From CAZVLQ01 sp964628185 (GTDB lineage Bacteria > Pseudomonadota > Zetaproteobacteria > Mariprofundales > Mariprofundaceae): 36,868 bases of DNA. Positions 16,001 through 22,357 of the stretch are shown piece by piece (position 1 is the stretch's first letter; the number at the start of each line of letters is the position of its first letter). The notes below the pieces were generated by a model. The model did not search any database and was not told the origin of the DNA. It saw only the letters and a list, made by a program, of their open reading frames with translations. Where the stretch lies: the NCBI GenBank assembly GCA_964628185.1, contig CAZVLQ010000019.1, positions 1-36,868 on the forward strand. The letters are read 5' to 3'. The position numbers and the translations under genes are program-made.

Positions 16001-17636
16001 GCGAACCGCCAAAAATATCCCCATTTCACCCGAGGCGGCGAAGGCGCTGGATATCGATGAAACCGCCCTGTCCGGAGAGGCGCTGATTCGCGTTCTGCTC
16101 ACCGCACCCGTGGATATGCTCTATAACGGCGGTATCGGCACTTACGTCAAGGCCAGCGATGAAACGCACGCCGAGGTGTTTGATCCTTCCAACAACGCCG
16201 TGCGCGTCAACGCCGGCCAACTTCGTTGCACCGTGGTCTGCGAGGGAGGCAACCTCGGATTCACGCAGAAGGCCAGGCTGGAATACGCCGCCGCCGGAGG
16301 CCGCATCAATACCGACGCCATTGACAATTCCGCCGGCGTGGATATGTCCGATCATGAGGTCAATCTGAAAGTCCTTTTTTCGGCCATGCCACAGCCGCCA
16401 TCACTGACGCGGCGCAACCGGATGTTACGCGCACTCACGAAGGCCGTGACCGGGCAGTGCCTCAGCGACAATCTGCAACAATCACGCGCCTTGACCCTTG
16501 CGGCAATGGAGGCAAACGAATTTCTGCCGCGCGTGTGCCGCCTGCGCGACCTGCTGCTCACCGAGGGTCGCATTGACCGGCGCGTGGACCCGGCCATGCA
16601 CGAAGCGGAAAGTGACAGCCTGCATCTGCGCCCGCAGCTTGCCGTACTGCTTGGGCACGAAAAAAATCGTCTCCATGAGCGGCTGGCGGACTGCTGTTTC
16701 GAACATGACGCCTGTTTCCGCGATACCTTGCTGCTTGCCTATTTTCCAGCCCCCGTTCGCCGTCGTTTCATCACGGCGATCCAGGCGCATCCTCTGGCAG
16801 CCGATATTACGCACACCATGGCCGCCAACCATATCGTCAACGATTTCGGCCTTGGCGCCGTACATCATCTGGAAACCCTGCTGGATCATTCCACGGGTAA
16901 AATTGTTCTGGGCCTGCTGATGGCCGAATATCTGCTGGATGCTGATGGTCTGCGGCGGGCTATCTGGCGGGAGGTTGTTGACCCCGGTGCCGCCTTCGCC
17001 ATGCAGCGCGCACTGCAGGAACATCTCATGCGCTTTGCCGAAGAGTTTTTACGACTGTGTCCCGTGACCGGATTAAGCCACGCCTGGCTTGCACGCCAGC
17101 GAGCCGGCATCCGCCGCTTTCGACATCTGCTTCACAAACAGGAAGGCACGCACCAATCTGATGCTGTGCATACCGCGGTGCAGGCGGGGCTGGCCCCGGA
17201 ACGTGCGGCACATCTGGCCGCGATGCCGGAACTTGAGCAGAGCGCCACCGCCCTGCACCTTTCCGCCAGGCTGAAACTGCCAATCCAGCGCTGCCTGAAG
17301 GCCAATCGGGCCTGTCTCCACCTGCTGCCGCTGCGTGCGGCGGAGGCGCCGCTGCGCACGGCTGCCTGGGGAGACGCAGCCGCACATGCACTCAGATGTG
17401 AGTGGCTTCAGCGTCTGACCGCGCTCAAAAGCAGAGCGGTCCACCAGTTGCTGGAAAGCCGGCAGCGGAACCTGTTGCGGGCTGGTGAGACCCGCTGGGG
17501 TTCACACCGCCACTGGCGCAGCATCGGGCAATTGCAGACAGAATTGGCCGGGAACAAGGTCGATCGCATGCGCTTGCTGCTGTTGCTGACCCGACTGGAA
17601 TCCCTGATTGACGACTGCGGTCGACACACTCCCTGA
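13089..17636 (+). CDS. gdhB: NAD-dependent glutamate dehydrogenase, large (about 170-180 kDa) type
   Basis: The enzyme deaminates glutamate to 2-oxoglutarate with NAD. At 1515 residues it is slightly shorter than the roughly 1600 of the Pseudomonas GdhB type. The catalytic core is unmistakable: ARGGLRFSDRPADFRTEVL (about 730), TQTVKNGQIVPTGAKGGFV, GIGDMGGDVFGNGML (about 900) and YNGGIGTYVKA (about 1012). Long N-terminal (about 1-600, ACT-like regulatory region expected) and helical C-terminal parts flank it. No Shine-Dalgarno sequence precedes the ATG, and TAAAAT (13077-13082) lies so close that a -10 box there would give a nearly leaderless message. With putA upstream it completes proline to 2-oxoglutarate. 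Confidence 0.95.
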   Translation: MRTLREQLIEALDVARKQQHLPRPEARIGAVLVHDFLSLLLATGRARTGMRWRMVSHEHLHRHVFTIRCPDQAFYLDAIKSYFVRHNIQPLEQQAMTVRLTHDDQSYPRLRPASASHAGEPAMLIALHVSATLVPDGRRVARHLAAILRAVGLTVRDFSAMRASLTDAATRLEQDSPRATELLRWMNADRYIFLGMQAGKKRLGIFANQQICERIVQGMAPEITALPPPVRPGVEWIHLRAGQHHLYIITSLDVVRICWREKNALNHLILLGYFSRSARHANASRTPLLRQCWQELLASPPLAQSAFYRREIRTIFDRLPKPLLLSSPAATLLPPLKAIADLTGPTQTHTTVFAPRPGNVNLLLAALPADRFGPNVLRDLFERLRSIDITPHAHHAFGIGAHRLLLIMFTCANEPDTAAIAHAVQMAVIFWKDLARAHVLQHARSLDIPGMLAKLEQVPLLYQDLFPPEQFIGDMQALDRVRSHDRARVHVRKSNGGINIQVFTRRPQPLGELVSTVAAFGLNAMKEAVVEFTESDTTLYLSSLYCACPFPLLPDDFDRLTLALSRVLNDEADNEAINALVLSAGLDIQQVAVIAALRSHLVQLLPGAAPLLLNAMLNRYPRVTAHLYRMFEAQHRPAMPETYQAQAGKAFDKAMETVQSLTDDRWFRALAELVKAGMRTNAYVRNPATPVAVKIDPSRLSFAPRPVPYREIFVHGVHVEGVHLRAGPIARGGLRFSDRPADFRTEVLELMATQTVKNGQIVPTGAKGGFVLRNIAGERPSETFIRRQYRTFVTTLLALTDNLAQGKLKPPAGIRIYPDDENDPYLVVAADKGTARYSDLANEAADKAGFWLGDAFASGGRYGYDHKAVGITARGAWVCAVQHFTSLGIDAWHDPIRIIGIGDMGGDVFGNGMLINPDIRLVAAFNHKHIFLDPEPDPKRAFTERKRLFAQVLGWDAYDPDAIGPGGGVYARTAKNIPISPEAAKALDIDETALSGEALIRVLLTAPVDMLYNGGIGTYVKASDETHAEVFDPSNNAVRVNAGQLRCTVVCEGGNLGFTQKARLEYAAAGGRINTDAIDNSAGVDMSDHEVNLKVLFSAMPQPPSLTRRNRMLRALTKAVTGQCLSDNLQQSRALTLAAMEANEFLPRVCRLRDLLLTEGRIDRRVDPAMHEAESDSLHLRPQLAVLLGHEKNRLHERLADCCFEHDACFRDTLLLAYFPAPVRRRFITAIQAHPLAADITHTMAANHIVNDFGLGAVHHLETLLDHSTGKIVLGLLMAEYLLDADGLRRAIWREVVDPGAAFAMQRALQEHLMRFAEEFLRLCPVTGLSHAWLARQRAGIRRFRHLLHKQEGTHQSDAVHTAVQAGLAPERAAHLAAMPELEQSATALHLSARLKLPIQRCLKANRACLHLLPLRAAEAPLRTAAWGDAAAHALRCEWLQRLTALKSRAVHQLLESRQRNLLRAGETRWGSHRHWRSIGQLQTELAGNKVDRMRLLLLLTRLESLIDDCGRHTP

Positions 17637-17720
17637 CCCGTATTTTCCACAAATCACCGTGATAGTTGCCTGTCTGCGTGCGAACATGCACAGACATATC
17701 TCGGGGCCGCCTTCGCAATA

Positions 17721-17758
17721 TTGACAAATTACCTGTTTAGACTAGTCTGGACTGGTCT
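17721..17758 (+). promoter_or_regulatory. Promoter and operator-like repeats of the phd-vapC pair
   Basis: A perfect -35 box TTGACA (17721-17726) and TAGTCT (17743-17748) are 16 bases apart. The -10 is covered by the palindrome AGACTAGTCT (17739-17748), followed directly by the near-repeat GGACTGGTCT (17749-17758). Tandem imperfect sites over the promoter fit cooperative autoregulation by a Phd-type antitoxin, as in known phd-doc and related operons. Confidence 0.7.
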
Positions 17759-17774
17759 GATTGAGGAGGCGGGA

Positions 17775-18014
17775 ATGAAAATCGTGGGTGCATACGAGGC
17801 AAAAACCCATTTACCCAAACTGCTGGAACGCGTCTCCAGAGGCGAGCGCATTACCATCACCAGGCACGGCATACCCGTGGCGGTGTTACAACCTGCCGAC
17901 CATGAAAAGAAAGTTGATCCTGCCCTCGTGATTGCACAGATCAAGGCGTTTCGCAGTCAGCACAAGCTGAAAGGTCTTCCCGTTCGTGACATGATCGGTG
18001 CGGACTCGCGTTAA
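17775..18014 (+). CDS. Phd/YefM-family antitoxin
   Basis: The 79-residue protein begins MKIVGAYEAKTHLPKLLERVSRGERITITRHGIPVAVLQP, the typical DNA-binding fold of Phd/YefM antitoxins, followed by a basic C-terminus that should wrap the toxin. GAGGAGG sits five bases before ATG 17775. The stop is one base before the vapC start. It would neutralise the PIN toxin and, with it, repress the promoter just upstream. Confidence 0.92.
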   Translation: MKIVGAYEAKTHLPKLLERVSRGERITITRHGIPVAVLQPADHEKKVDPALVIAQIKAFRSQHKLKGLPVRDMIGADSR

Positions 18015-18015
18015 T

Positions 18016-18435
18016 ATGGCCGGGGATTTTGTCATTGACAATACCGTGGTCATGGCATGGTGCTTTCAGGATGAGGCAAACCCCTATGCCGATGCCGTGC
18101 TGGAGCAGCTTACAACATCCGGGGTGACCGTACCCGCAAGCTGGCCGCTGGAGGTTGGGAATATTCTGCTGGCGGCCGAGCGAAACAACCGCTTAAGCGA
18201 GGCCGACATCACGCGACTTGTCGCGCTGCTAAAAAAATTGCCGTTGACCGTGGAGCAGGACACGCCTCTTCGCGCCATGGGCGAGATATTGATGCTGGCC
18301 CGGGAACACCGCCTTTCCACCTTTGAGGCCTCATACCTGGATCTGGCCATGCGGGGCAGTATGGCCCTCGCCACTCTGAACCAGAACCTGCGCTATGCAG
18401 CCACAAAATGCCGGGTCCCCATCCTGGATAAATGA
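18016..18435 (+). CDS. vapC: PIN-domain toxin, VapC family
   Basis: VapC toxins are Mg-dependent ribonucleases, many of which cut tRNA or rRNA. The 139-residue protein has the PIN layout: D8 in VIDNTVVMAW, E46 in PLEVGN, the segment STFEASYLDLAMR and LATLNQNLR. At the third and fourth acidic positions, usually Asp, it has E104 and N122, so activity may be altered. The ATG is one base after the antitoxin stop. The gene converges with the MFS gene, three bases between the two stops. Confidence 0.9.
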   Translation: MAGDFVIDNTVVMAWCFQDEANPYADAVLEQLTTSGVTVPASWPLEVGNILLAAERNNRLSEADITRLVALLKKLPLTVEQDTPLRAMGEILMLAREHRLSTFEASYLDLAMRGSMALATLNQNLRYAATKCRVPILDK

Positions 18436-18438
18436 GGA

Positions 18439-19614
18439 TCATCCCGGATTCGGGAGTTTGTCGGCACGCGGCGCTGCTCCAGCCAGTTTCACAGCAAAAG
18501 GTATGCCCAGCAAGGCAATGCCGGTACAGACAAGAAACGCCTGCGAAAAACCGGCATGCTGGGCAATGATGCCGCAGCCCGTAATGCCGGCCATGGCGCC
18601 AAGACCGAAGCCCGCGGCTGAATACCATCCCTGTGCGGCGGCATGGCAGTCCGCCGGGGCCAGCCTGCGCACGGCCGTGATGGCCGCGACGTGAAAGGCC
18701 GCGAAGCTGGCGGCGTGCAGCAGTTGCAGCGGGGCCAGCCAGTACCACCGGTGCAGCAGGCCGATACCAAGCCAGCGCAACGCCGCCAGCAGCAGGCAGC
18801 CGCCCAGCACCCATGCCGGACCGGCATTCTGAACGGCCCTTGAACCCCCCCACATCAGGAGAATTTCCGCCAGCACGCCCAGCACCCACAGCGCCCCGAT
18901 CTCCATACCGGAATATCCGAGGCGCATCAGGTACAGGCTATACAGACCGTAATAGGCCCCATGAGAGGCCTGCATCAGGAAACTGGCGGCCAGCAGAAAG
19001 AAAAAGGCTGCCGGATACCGGCCTCGCCTCTGGCCCGGATGACCGTTGTATCCAACATCATCCGGAAAACCCCTGGCGGATAGCGCCATCAACAGAAGAA
19101 GGCCGGCAAGCCAGTATGGAAATGCGTCAATGCTGGTATCTACCAGCCACCTCCCCGCTGCCAGTGAAACGGCCACGAAGCCAACCGATCCCCACAGACG
19201 CAAATGCCCGTACTCCACAATGGCTGCCTCGGAAACGGTGACTGAAATACCGTCGGCCAGCGGTAACACGGCCGCCCACAGCAGCCCGAAGCCGAAAGTC
19301 ACGCACAGCAGGGACCAGACGGGCGGGGCGAATGCCAGCATCATGGCCAGCAGGGAGGCCCCCAGCGAAGCATACAGGACGAAATACCGGACATGATGGG
19401 CGCCGGGCGCGGCATAGCGGTCCAGCACGGATCCGGTCCACGGCGGTGCAATCACCTTGGCCAGCGCCAGAAGACCGGTAAACATGCCGACCAGCCCCAC
19501 TTCCATGCCACCGGCCGACAGGTAAACGGGGAAAAAGGGAAGAATCAGGCCCATGGCGCCAAAATAGGCGGCGTAAAACAGGCGCAGATGGTGCAGGGAG
19601 GCAGTGGAGACCAT
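18439..19614 (-). CDS. MFS transporter, HcaT/nucleoside-symporter-like
   Basis: This is an integral membrane protein of about 391 residues with roughly 11-12 hydrophobic segments. The N-terminus (LRLFYAAYFGAMGLILPFFPVYL, first part) and GLLALAKVIAPPWTGSVLDR resemble the MFS branch that includes E. coli HcaT (phenylpropionate transport). The substrate cannot be told. I place the start at 19614; ATG 19626 is also possible, and the frame stays open to 19752. It is divergent from the PhoX-like lipoprotein gene with about 80 bases between. Confidence 0.82.
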   Translation of the reverse strand: MVSTASLHHLRLFYAAYFGAMGLILPFFPVYLSAGGMEVGLVGMFTGLLALAKVIAPPWTGSVLDRYAAPGAHHVRYFVLYASLGASLLAMMLAFAPPVWSLLCVTFGFGLLWAAVLPLADGISVTVSEAAIVEYGHLRLWGSVGFVAVSLAAGRWLVDTSIDAFPYWLAGLLLLMALSARGFPDDVGYNGHPGQRRGRYPAAFFFLLAASFLMQASHGAYYGLYSLYLMRLGYSGMEIGALWVLGVLAEILLMWGGSRAVQNAGPAWVLGGCLLLAALRWLGIGLLHRWYWLAPLQLLHAASFAAFHVAAITAVRRLAPADCHAAAQGWYSAAGFGLGAMAGITGCGIIAQHAGFSQAFLVCTGIALLGIPFAVKLAGAAPRADKLPNPG

Positions 19615-19693
19615 GGGGCCAAGCATAGCGGTGCGGCTTCCTGGGTAATACAGCGCACTTGCACACAGGTCGCAATTTTCCGACAGTTGAGAC

Positions 19694-20731
19694 ATGTACC
19701 CCATACCCCGTCTAGTCCTGCCTGTCCTGTTGTTGCTGGCCGGTTGCCACATGGAACCGATCGGACTGAAACTGGCCGCCGGATGGCAGGTGCGCTCGCT
19801 GGCGGTATGGAGTCAGGCCCGTCCGGATATGCTGGCCCTGTCTCCATCCGGCAAATGGCTGTATGTCAGTTGTGAAACCGACAGGGGAATGTCTTCCCTC
19901 AGCCTGGTCGCCATTCGCCTGAAAACGGGACATCAGCAGGTTCTGATCGCGGGGTTAAAGCGTGCCGACGGTCTGAAATTCGCCCCTGATTCAAGCCTCT
20001 GGATTGGCGAGGAATTTTCACGGGGCCTGATCTGGCGTGTTGCCGATGTGGACCGCCTGCCGGCCGATCAACGGGTGGATCGCGGCCGCCTGAGCAGCTC
20101 CCACGCTGCCATCGCGCCGTTTTATTCCGCCGGACGTTTCGCCCACGAAGGTATTGCGTTCTCACGCGACCAGCGCTTCGCCTATCTGGCCGATGAAGCT
20201 GTGGGTGGCGCCCTGTACCGGCTACAACTGCATAACCGCCGGCTGGCCCTGCTGGATACGCAGGGGCAGTGGCGCACCGTGCCTGATCCGATGCACGCCA
20301 AAGAAGCGGCGACACCGCTGCATGCCATGCGGTTTAACCGTATCGAGGATATGGAGGTCCTGCCCGACGGGCGTATCCTGATGGCCGAAACAGGCACCGG
20401 CCGTATTCTGGCGCTTGATGACCTGTCAGGCCGCGCCGTCATACAAACCTATCTGCACGATACGCGTCTGCCACACCCGGACAACCTGGCCTGGGATGCA
20501 AGGCGGGGATGGCTGTGGATCACGGACGACAGCCGGCCCTCCGTCCTCTGGGCCTGGAACAATCGCCGCCTCATACGCATTGCAAGCCATGCACATGCGG
20601 AAATTACCGGTGTACTTCCCGTGGACGCGGATGTCTACCTCAACCTGCAGGGCCGCAGCGACGGGCCGGAACTGACTGTACACCTGTTTCAGGCCACCTC
20701 AAAGGGGTGGCCGGTTTCGCAGCACCGGTAA
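19694..20731 (+). CDS. PhoX-like (DUF839-type) beta-propeller lipoprotein
   Basis: The 345-residue product has a signal peptide ending in the lipobox LLAGC (C18), so it should be a lipoprotein, probably outer-membrane attached (no Asp at +2). The body is rich in short beta repeats. The segments FAHEGIAFSRDQRFAYLADEA, then NRIEDMEVLPDGRILMAETGTGRI (abridged) and HPDNLAWDARRGWLWITDD, match the style of PhoX/DUF839 propellers. That family includes calcium- and iron-dependent alkaline phosphatases, but many members are untested. Function is therefore open. Confidence 0.78.
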   Translation: MYPIPRLVLPVLLLLAGCHMEPIGLKLAAGWQVRSLAVWSQARPDMLALSPSGKWLYVSCETDRGMSSLSLVAIRLKTGHQQVLIAGLKRADGLKFAPDSSLWIGEEFSRGLIWRVADVDRLPADQRVDRGRLSSSHAAIAPFYSAGRFAHEGIAFSRDQRFAYLADEAVGGALYRLQLHNRRLALLDTQGQWRTVPDPMHAKEAATPLHAMRFNRIEDMEVLPDGRILMAETGTGRILALDDLSGRAVIQTYLHDTRLPHPDNLAWDARRGWLWITDDSRPSVLWAWNNRRLIRIASHAHAEITGVLPVDADVYLNLQGRSDGPELTVHLFQATSKGWPVSQHR

Positions 20732-20762
20732 GGGTACGCTCTATCCATTTCCCGCACGGGTT

Positions 20763-21125
20763 TTACACATTATCCAGGTCAATTCCGTCCAGTAACGTCC
20801 GGTTGGCCGTCGGCATGGGGTAATTCTTCAGCGCCATAACGGGCGCCCAGGTATATTTCCCGCTGCTGTTCAATTCGCCGGAACAGGCGCCATGACAGGC
20901 AAACAGGTGGAAATGCAATGCCCGGTCCGGGTAGCGGTATTCATGCTCGCCAAGCAGCCGCCAGTCCGTGCCGGCAAGGCCTGTCTCCTCCGCCAGTTCC
21001 CGCCGGGCGGCGGCAAGCGGCGTCTCGCCCGCCTCTATCTTGCCACCGGGAAAAGACCACAGCCCGCCACAATGGACGCCTTCAGGCCGCTTCAGCAGCA
21101 GCACCTCGCCGGCAGGGTTGAACAC
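20763..21125 (-). CDS. mutT: Nudix hydrolase, MutT (8-oxo-dGTP diphosphatase)
   Basis: MutT removes oxidised 8-oxo-dGTP from the nucleotide pool. The Nudix box is complete: GGKIEAGE...RRELAEETG. The 120-residue form starts at GTG 21125 and is a little short of E. coli MutT (129). The frame continues upstream as LTDIALIA, resembling the family's first beta strand, until a stop; it contains no ATG, GTG or TTG there. A CTG or ATT start overlapping the end of argJ is therefore possible. Position after secA-argJ is conserved in gamma- and betaproteobacteria. Confidence 0.9.
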   Translation of the reverse strand: MFNPAGEVLLLKRPEGVHCGGLWSFPGGKIEAGETPLAAARRELAEETGLAGTDWRLLGEHEYRYPDRALHFHLFACHGACSGELNSSGKYTWAPVMALKNYPMPTANRTLLDGIDLDNV

Positions 21126-21145
21126 GGCGATGAGCGCAATATCCG

Positions 21146-22357
21146 TCAGCTGCGATACTCCGCATTGATGCGGATGTATTCATGGGTGAGATCACCGGTC
21201 CACACCCTCGCCTCCGCCTCCCCCATGCCGAGATCCACATGCAGGGTAAATTCATCCCTGGCGAATACGGCCATGCCGTCTTTATCGCGGTAATCGGACA
21301 GAAGATTGCCGCTCTCCAGCATGCGGACACCGTTGGCGGCCAGGGCAATGCGGTTGCGGGCAATTTCCACTCCGGCATTGCCGATGGCGGAGAGAATACG
21401 GCCCCAGTTGGCATCCGATCCGGCGAAAGCGGTTTTCACCAGCGGTGAAACGGCAATCGCGCGACCCACGGCGCGGGCATCTTCTTCGCCGGCCGCGCCT
21501 GTCACTTCAATGGTGACGAATTTCGACACGCCCTCACCGTCGCGCACGATCATTTGCGCCAGCTCGATGCAAATTTGCGTCAGTGCAGCTTCAAACGCCT
21601 CGGTATCCGTAAGCTTCGCATGCCCCAGGCCGATGCCGGAGGAGAGCAGGTACAGCGTATCGTTGGTGGATGTGTCGCCATCCACGGAAATGCAGTTGAA
21701 GGAGCAGTCCGCAACACGCTTCAGCATCGGCTGAAGTCCGGTGGCGGAAAGTGGCGCATCGGTGGCGATAAAGGCCAGCATGGTGGCCATGTTCGGATGA
21801 ATCATACCGGAGCCCTTGGCAATACCGGTAATGATGTAATCGCCGACCTTGCGGGAAGACCACTTGGCGAAGGTATCCGTGGTGCAAATGGCGTGTGCGC
21901 CGGCTTCCCAGCCATGCGGACTCAACGAATCGGTGGCTTCATGCATGCCCGCTGCAATGCGCTCGATGGGAAACGGCGTGCCGATGACACCGGTGGAAGC
22001 AGACAACACGCCATCGGCATCAACGTTTGCGGCGTTTGCCCCGGCATCAATCAGTTGTTGCGCCCACACCCGCTCCATCTCGCCGACGCCTGCATTGGCA
22101 TTGCCGCTGTTGGCGACAATACAGCGAATATTTTCGCTGTTCGTTTTGATGGTGGCCTGCCCCATATCCACGCACGCGGCGCGAAAACGGTTCTGCGTGA
22201 ACACGCCCGCCGCACAGCAGGGCACATCGGATACAATCAGCGTGATATCCTGCCGCTTGCCTTTGAGTTCCGGCGCTTTAACGCCGCACGATGCCGTGCC
22301 GACCCGGAAACCGGGAACCGGCAGGGGCGGATCAAGCTGCGGCGGATTCACGGCCAT
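21146..22357 (-). CDS. argJ: Bifunctional glutamate N-acetyltransferase / amino-acid acetyltransferase ArgJ
   Basis: ArgJ transfers the acetyl group from N-acetylornithine to glutamate, recycling it in arginine synthesis; bifunctional forms also use acetyl-CoA. The 403-residue proenzyme has the autocleavage site KGSGMIHPNMATML (cleavage expected before the Thr), the oxyanion region STGVIGTPFP and the C-terminal FAGSDANWGRILSAIG. Its ATG directly follows the secA stop (TGAATG), so the genes are coupled. mutT lies just downstream. Confidence 0.97.
   Translation of the reverse strand: MAVNPPQLDPPLPVPGFRVGTASCGVKAPELKGKRQDITLIVSDVPCCAAGVFTQNRFRAACVDMGQATIKTNSENIRCIVANSGNANAGVGEMERVWAQQLIDAGANAANVDADGVLSASTGVIGTPFPIERIAAGMHEATDSLSPHGWEAGAHAICTTDTFAKWSSRKVGDYIITGIAKGSGMIHPNMATMLAFIATDAPLSATGLQPMLKRVADCSFNCISVDGDTSTNDTLYLLSSGIGLGHAKLTDTEAFEAALTQICIELAQMIVRDGEGVSKFVTIEVTGAAGEEDARAVGRAIAVSPLVKTAFAGSDANWGRILSAIGNAGVEIARNRIALAANGVRMLESGNLLSDYRDKDGMAVFARDEFTLHVDLGMGEAEARVWTGDLTHEYIRINAEYRS

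Noticed and set aside
17643..17651. TTTTCCACA, a match to the DnaA-box consensus, as a sign of an origin
   Set aside because: It is a single box with no cluster and no AT-rich unwinding region. The CTATCCACA at 27432 is also isolated. The nearby mnmE/mnmG genes suggest an origin in the neighbourhood, but none is in this window.
20749..20764. CCCG-CA-CGGG followed by TTTT as a terminator of the PhoX-like gene
   Set aside because: A two-base loop is too tight; opened to three pairs the stem is too weak. It is left uncalled between the convergent genes.
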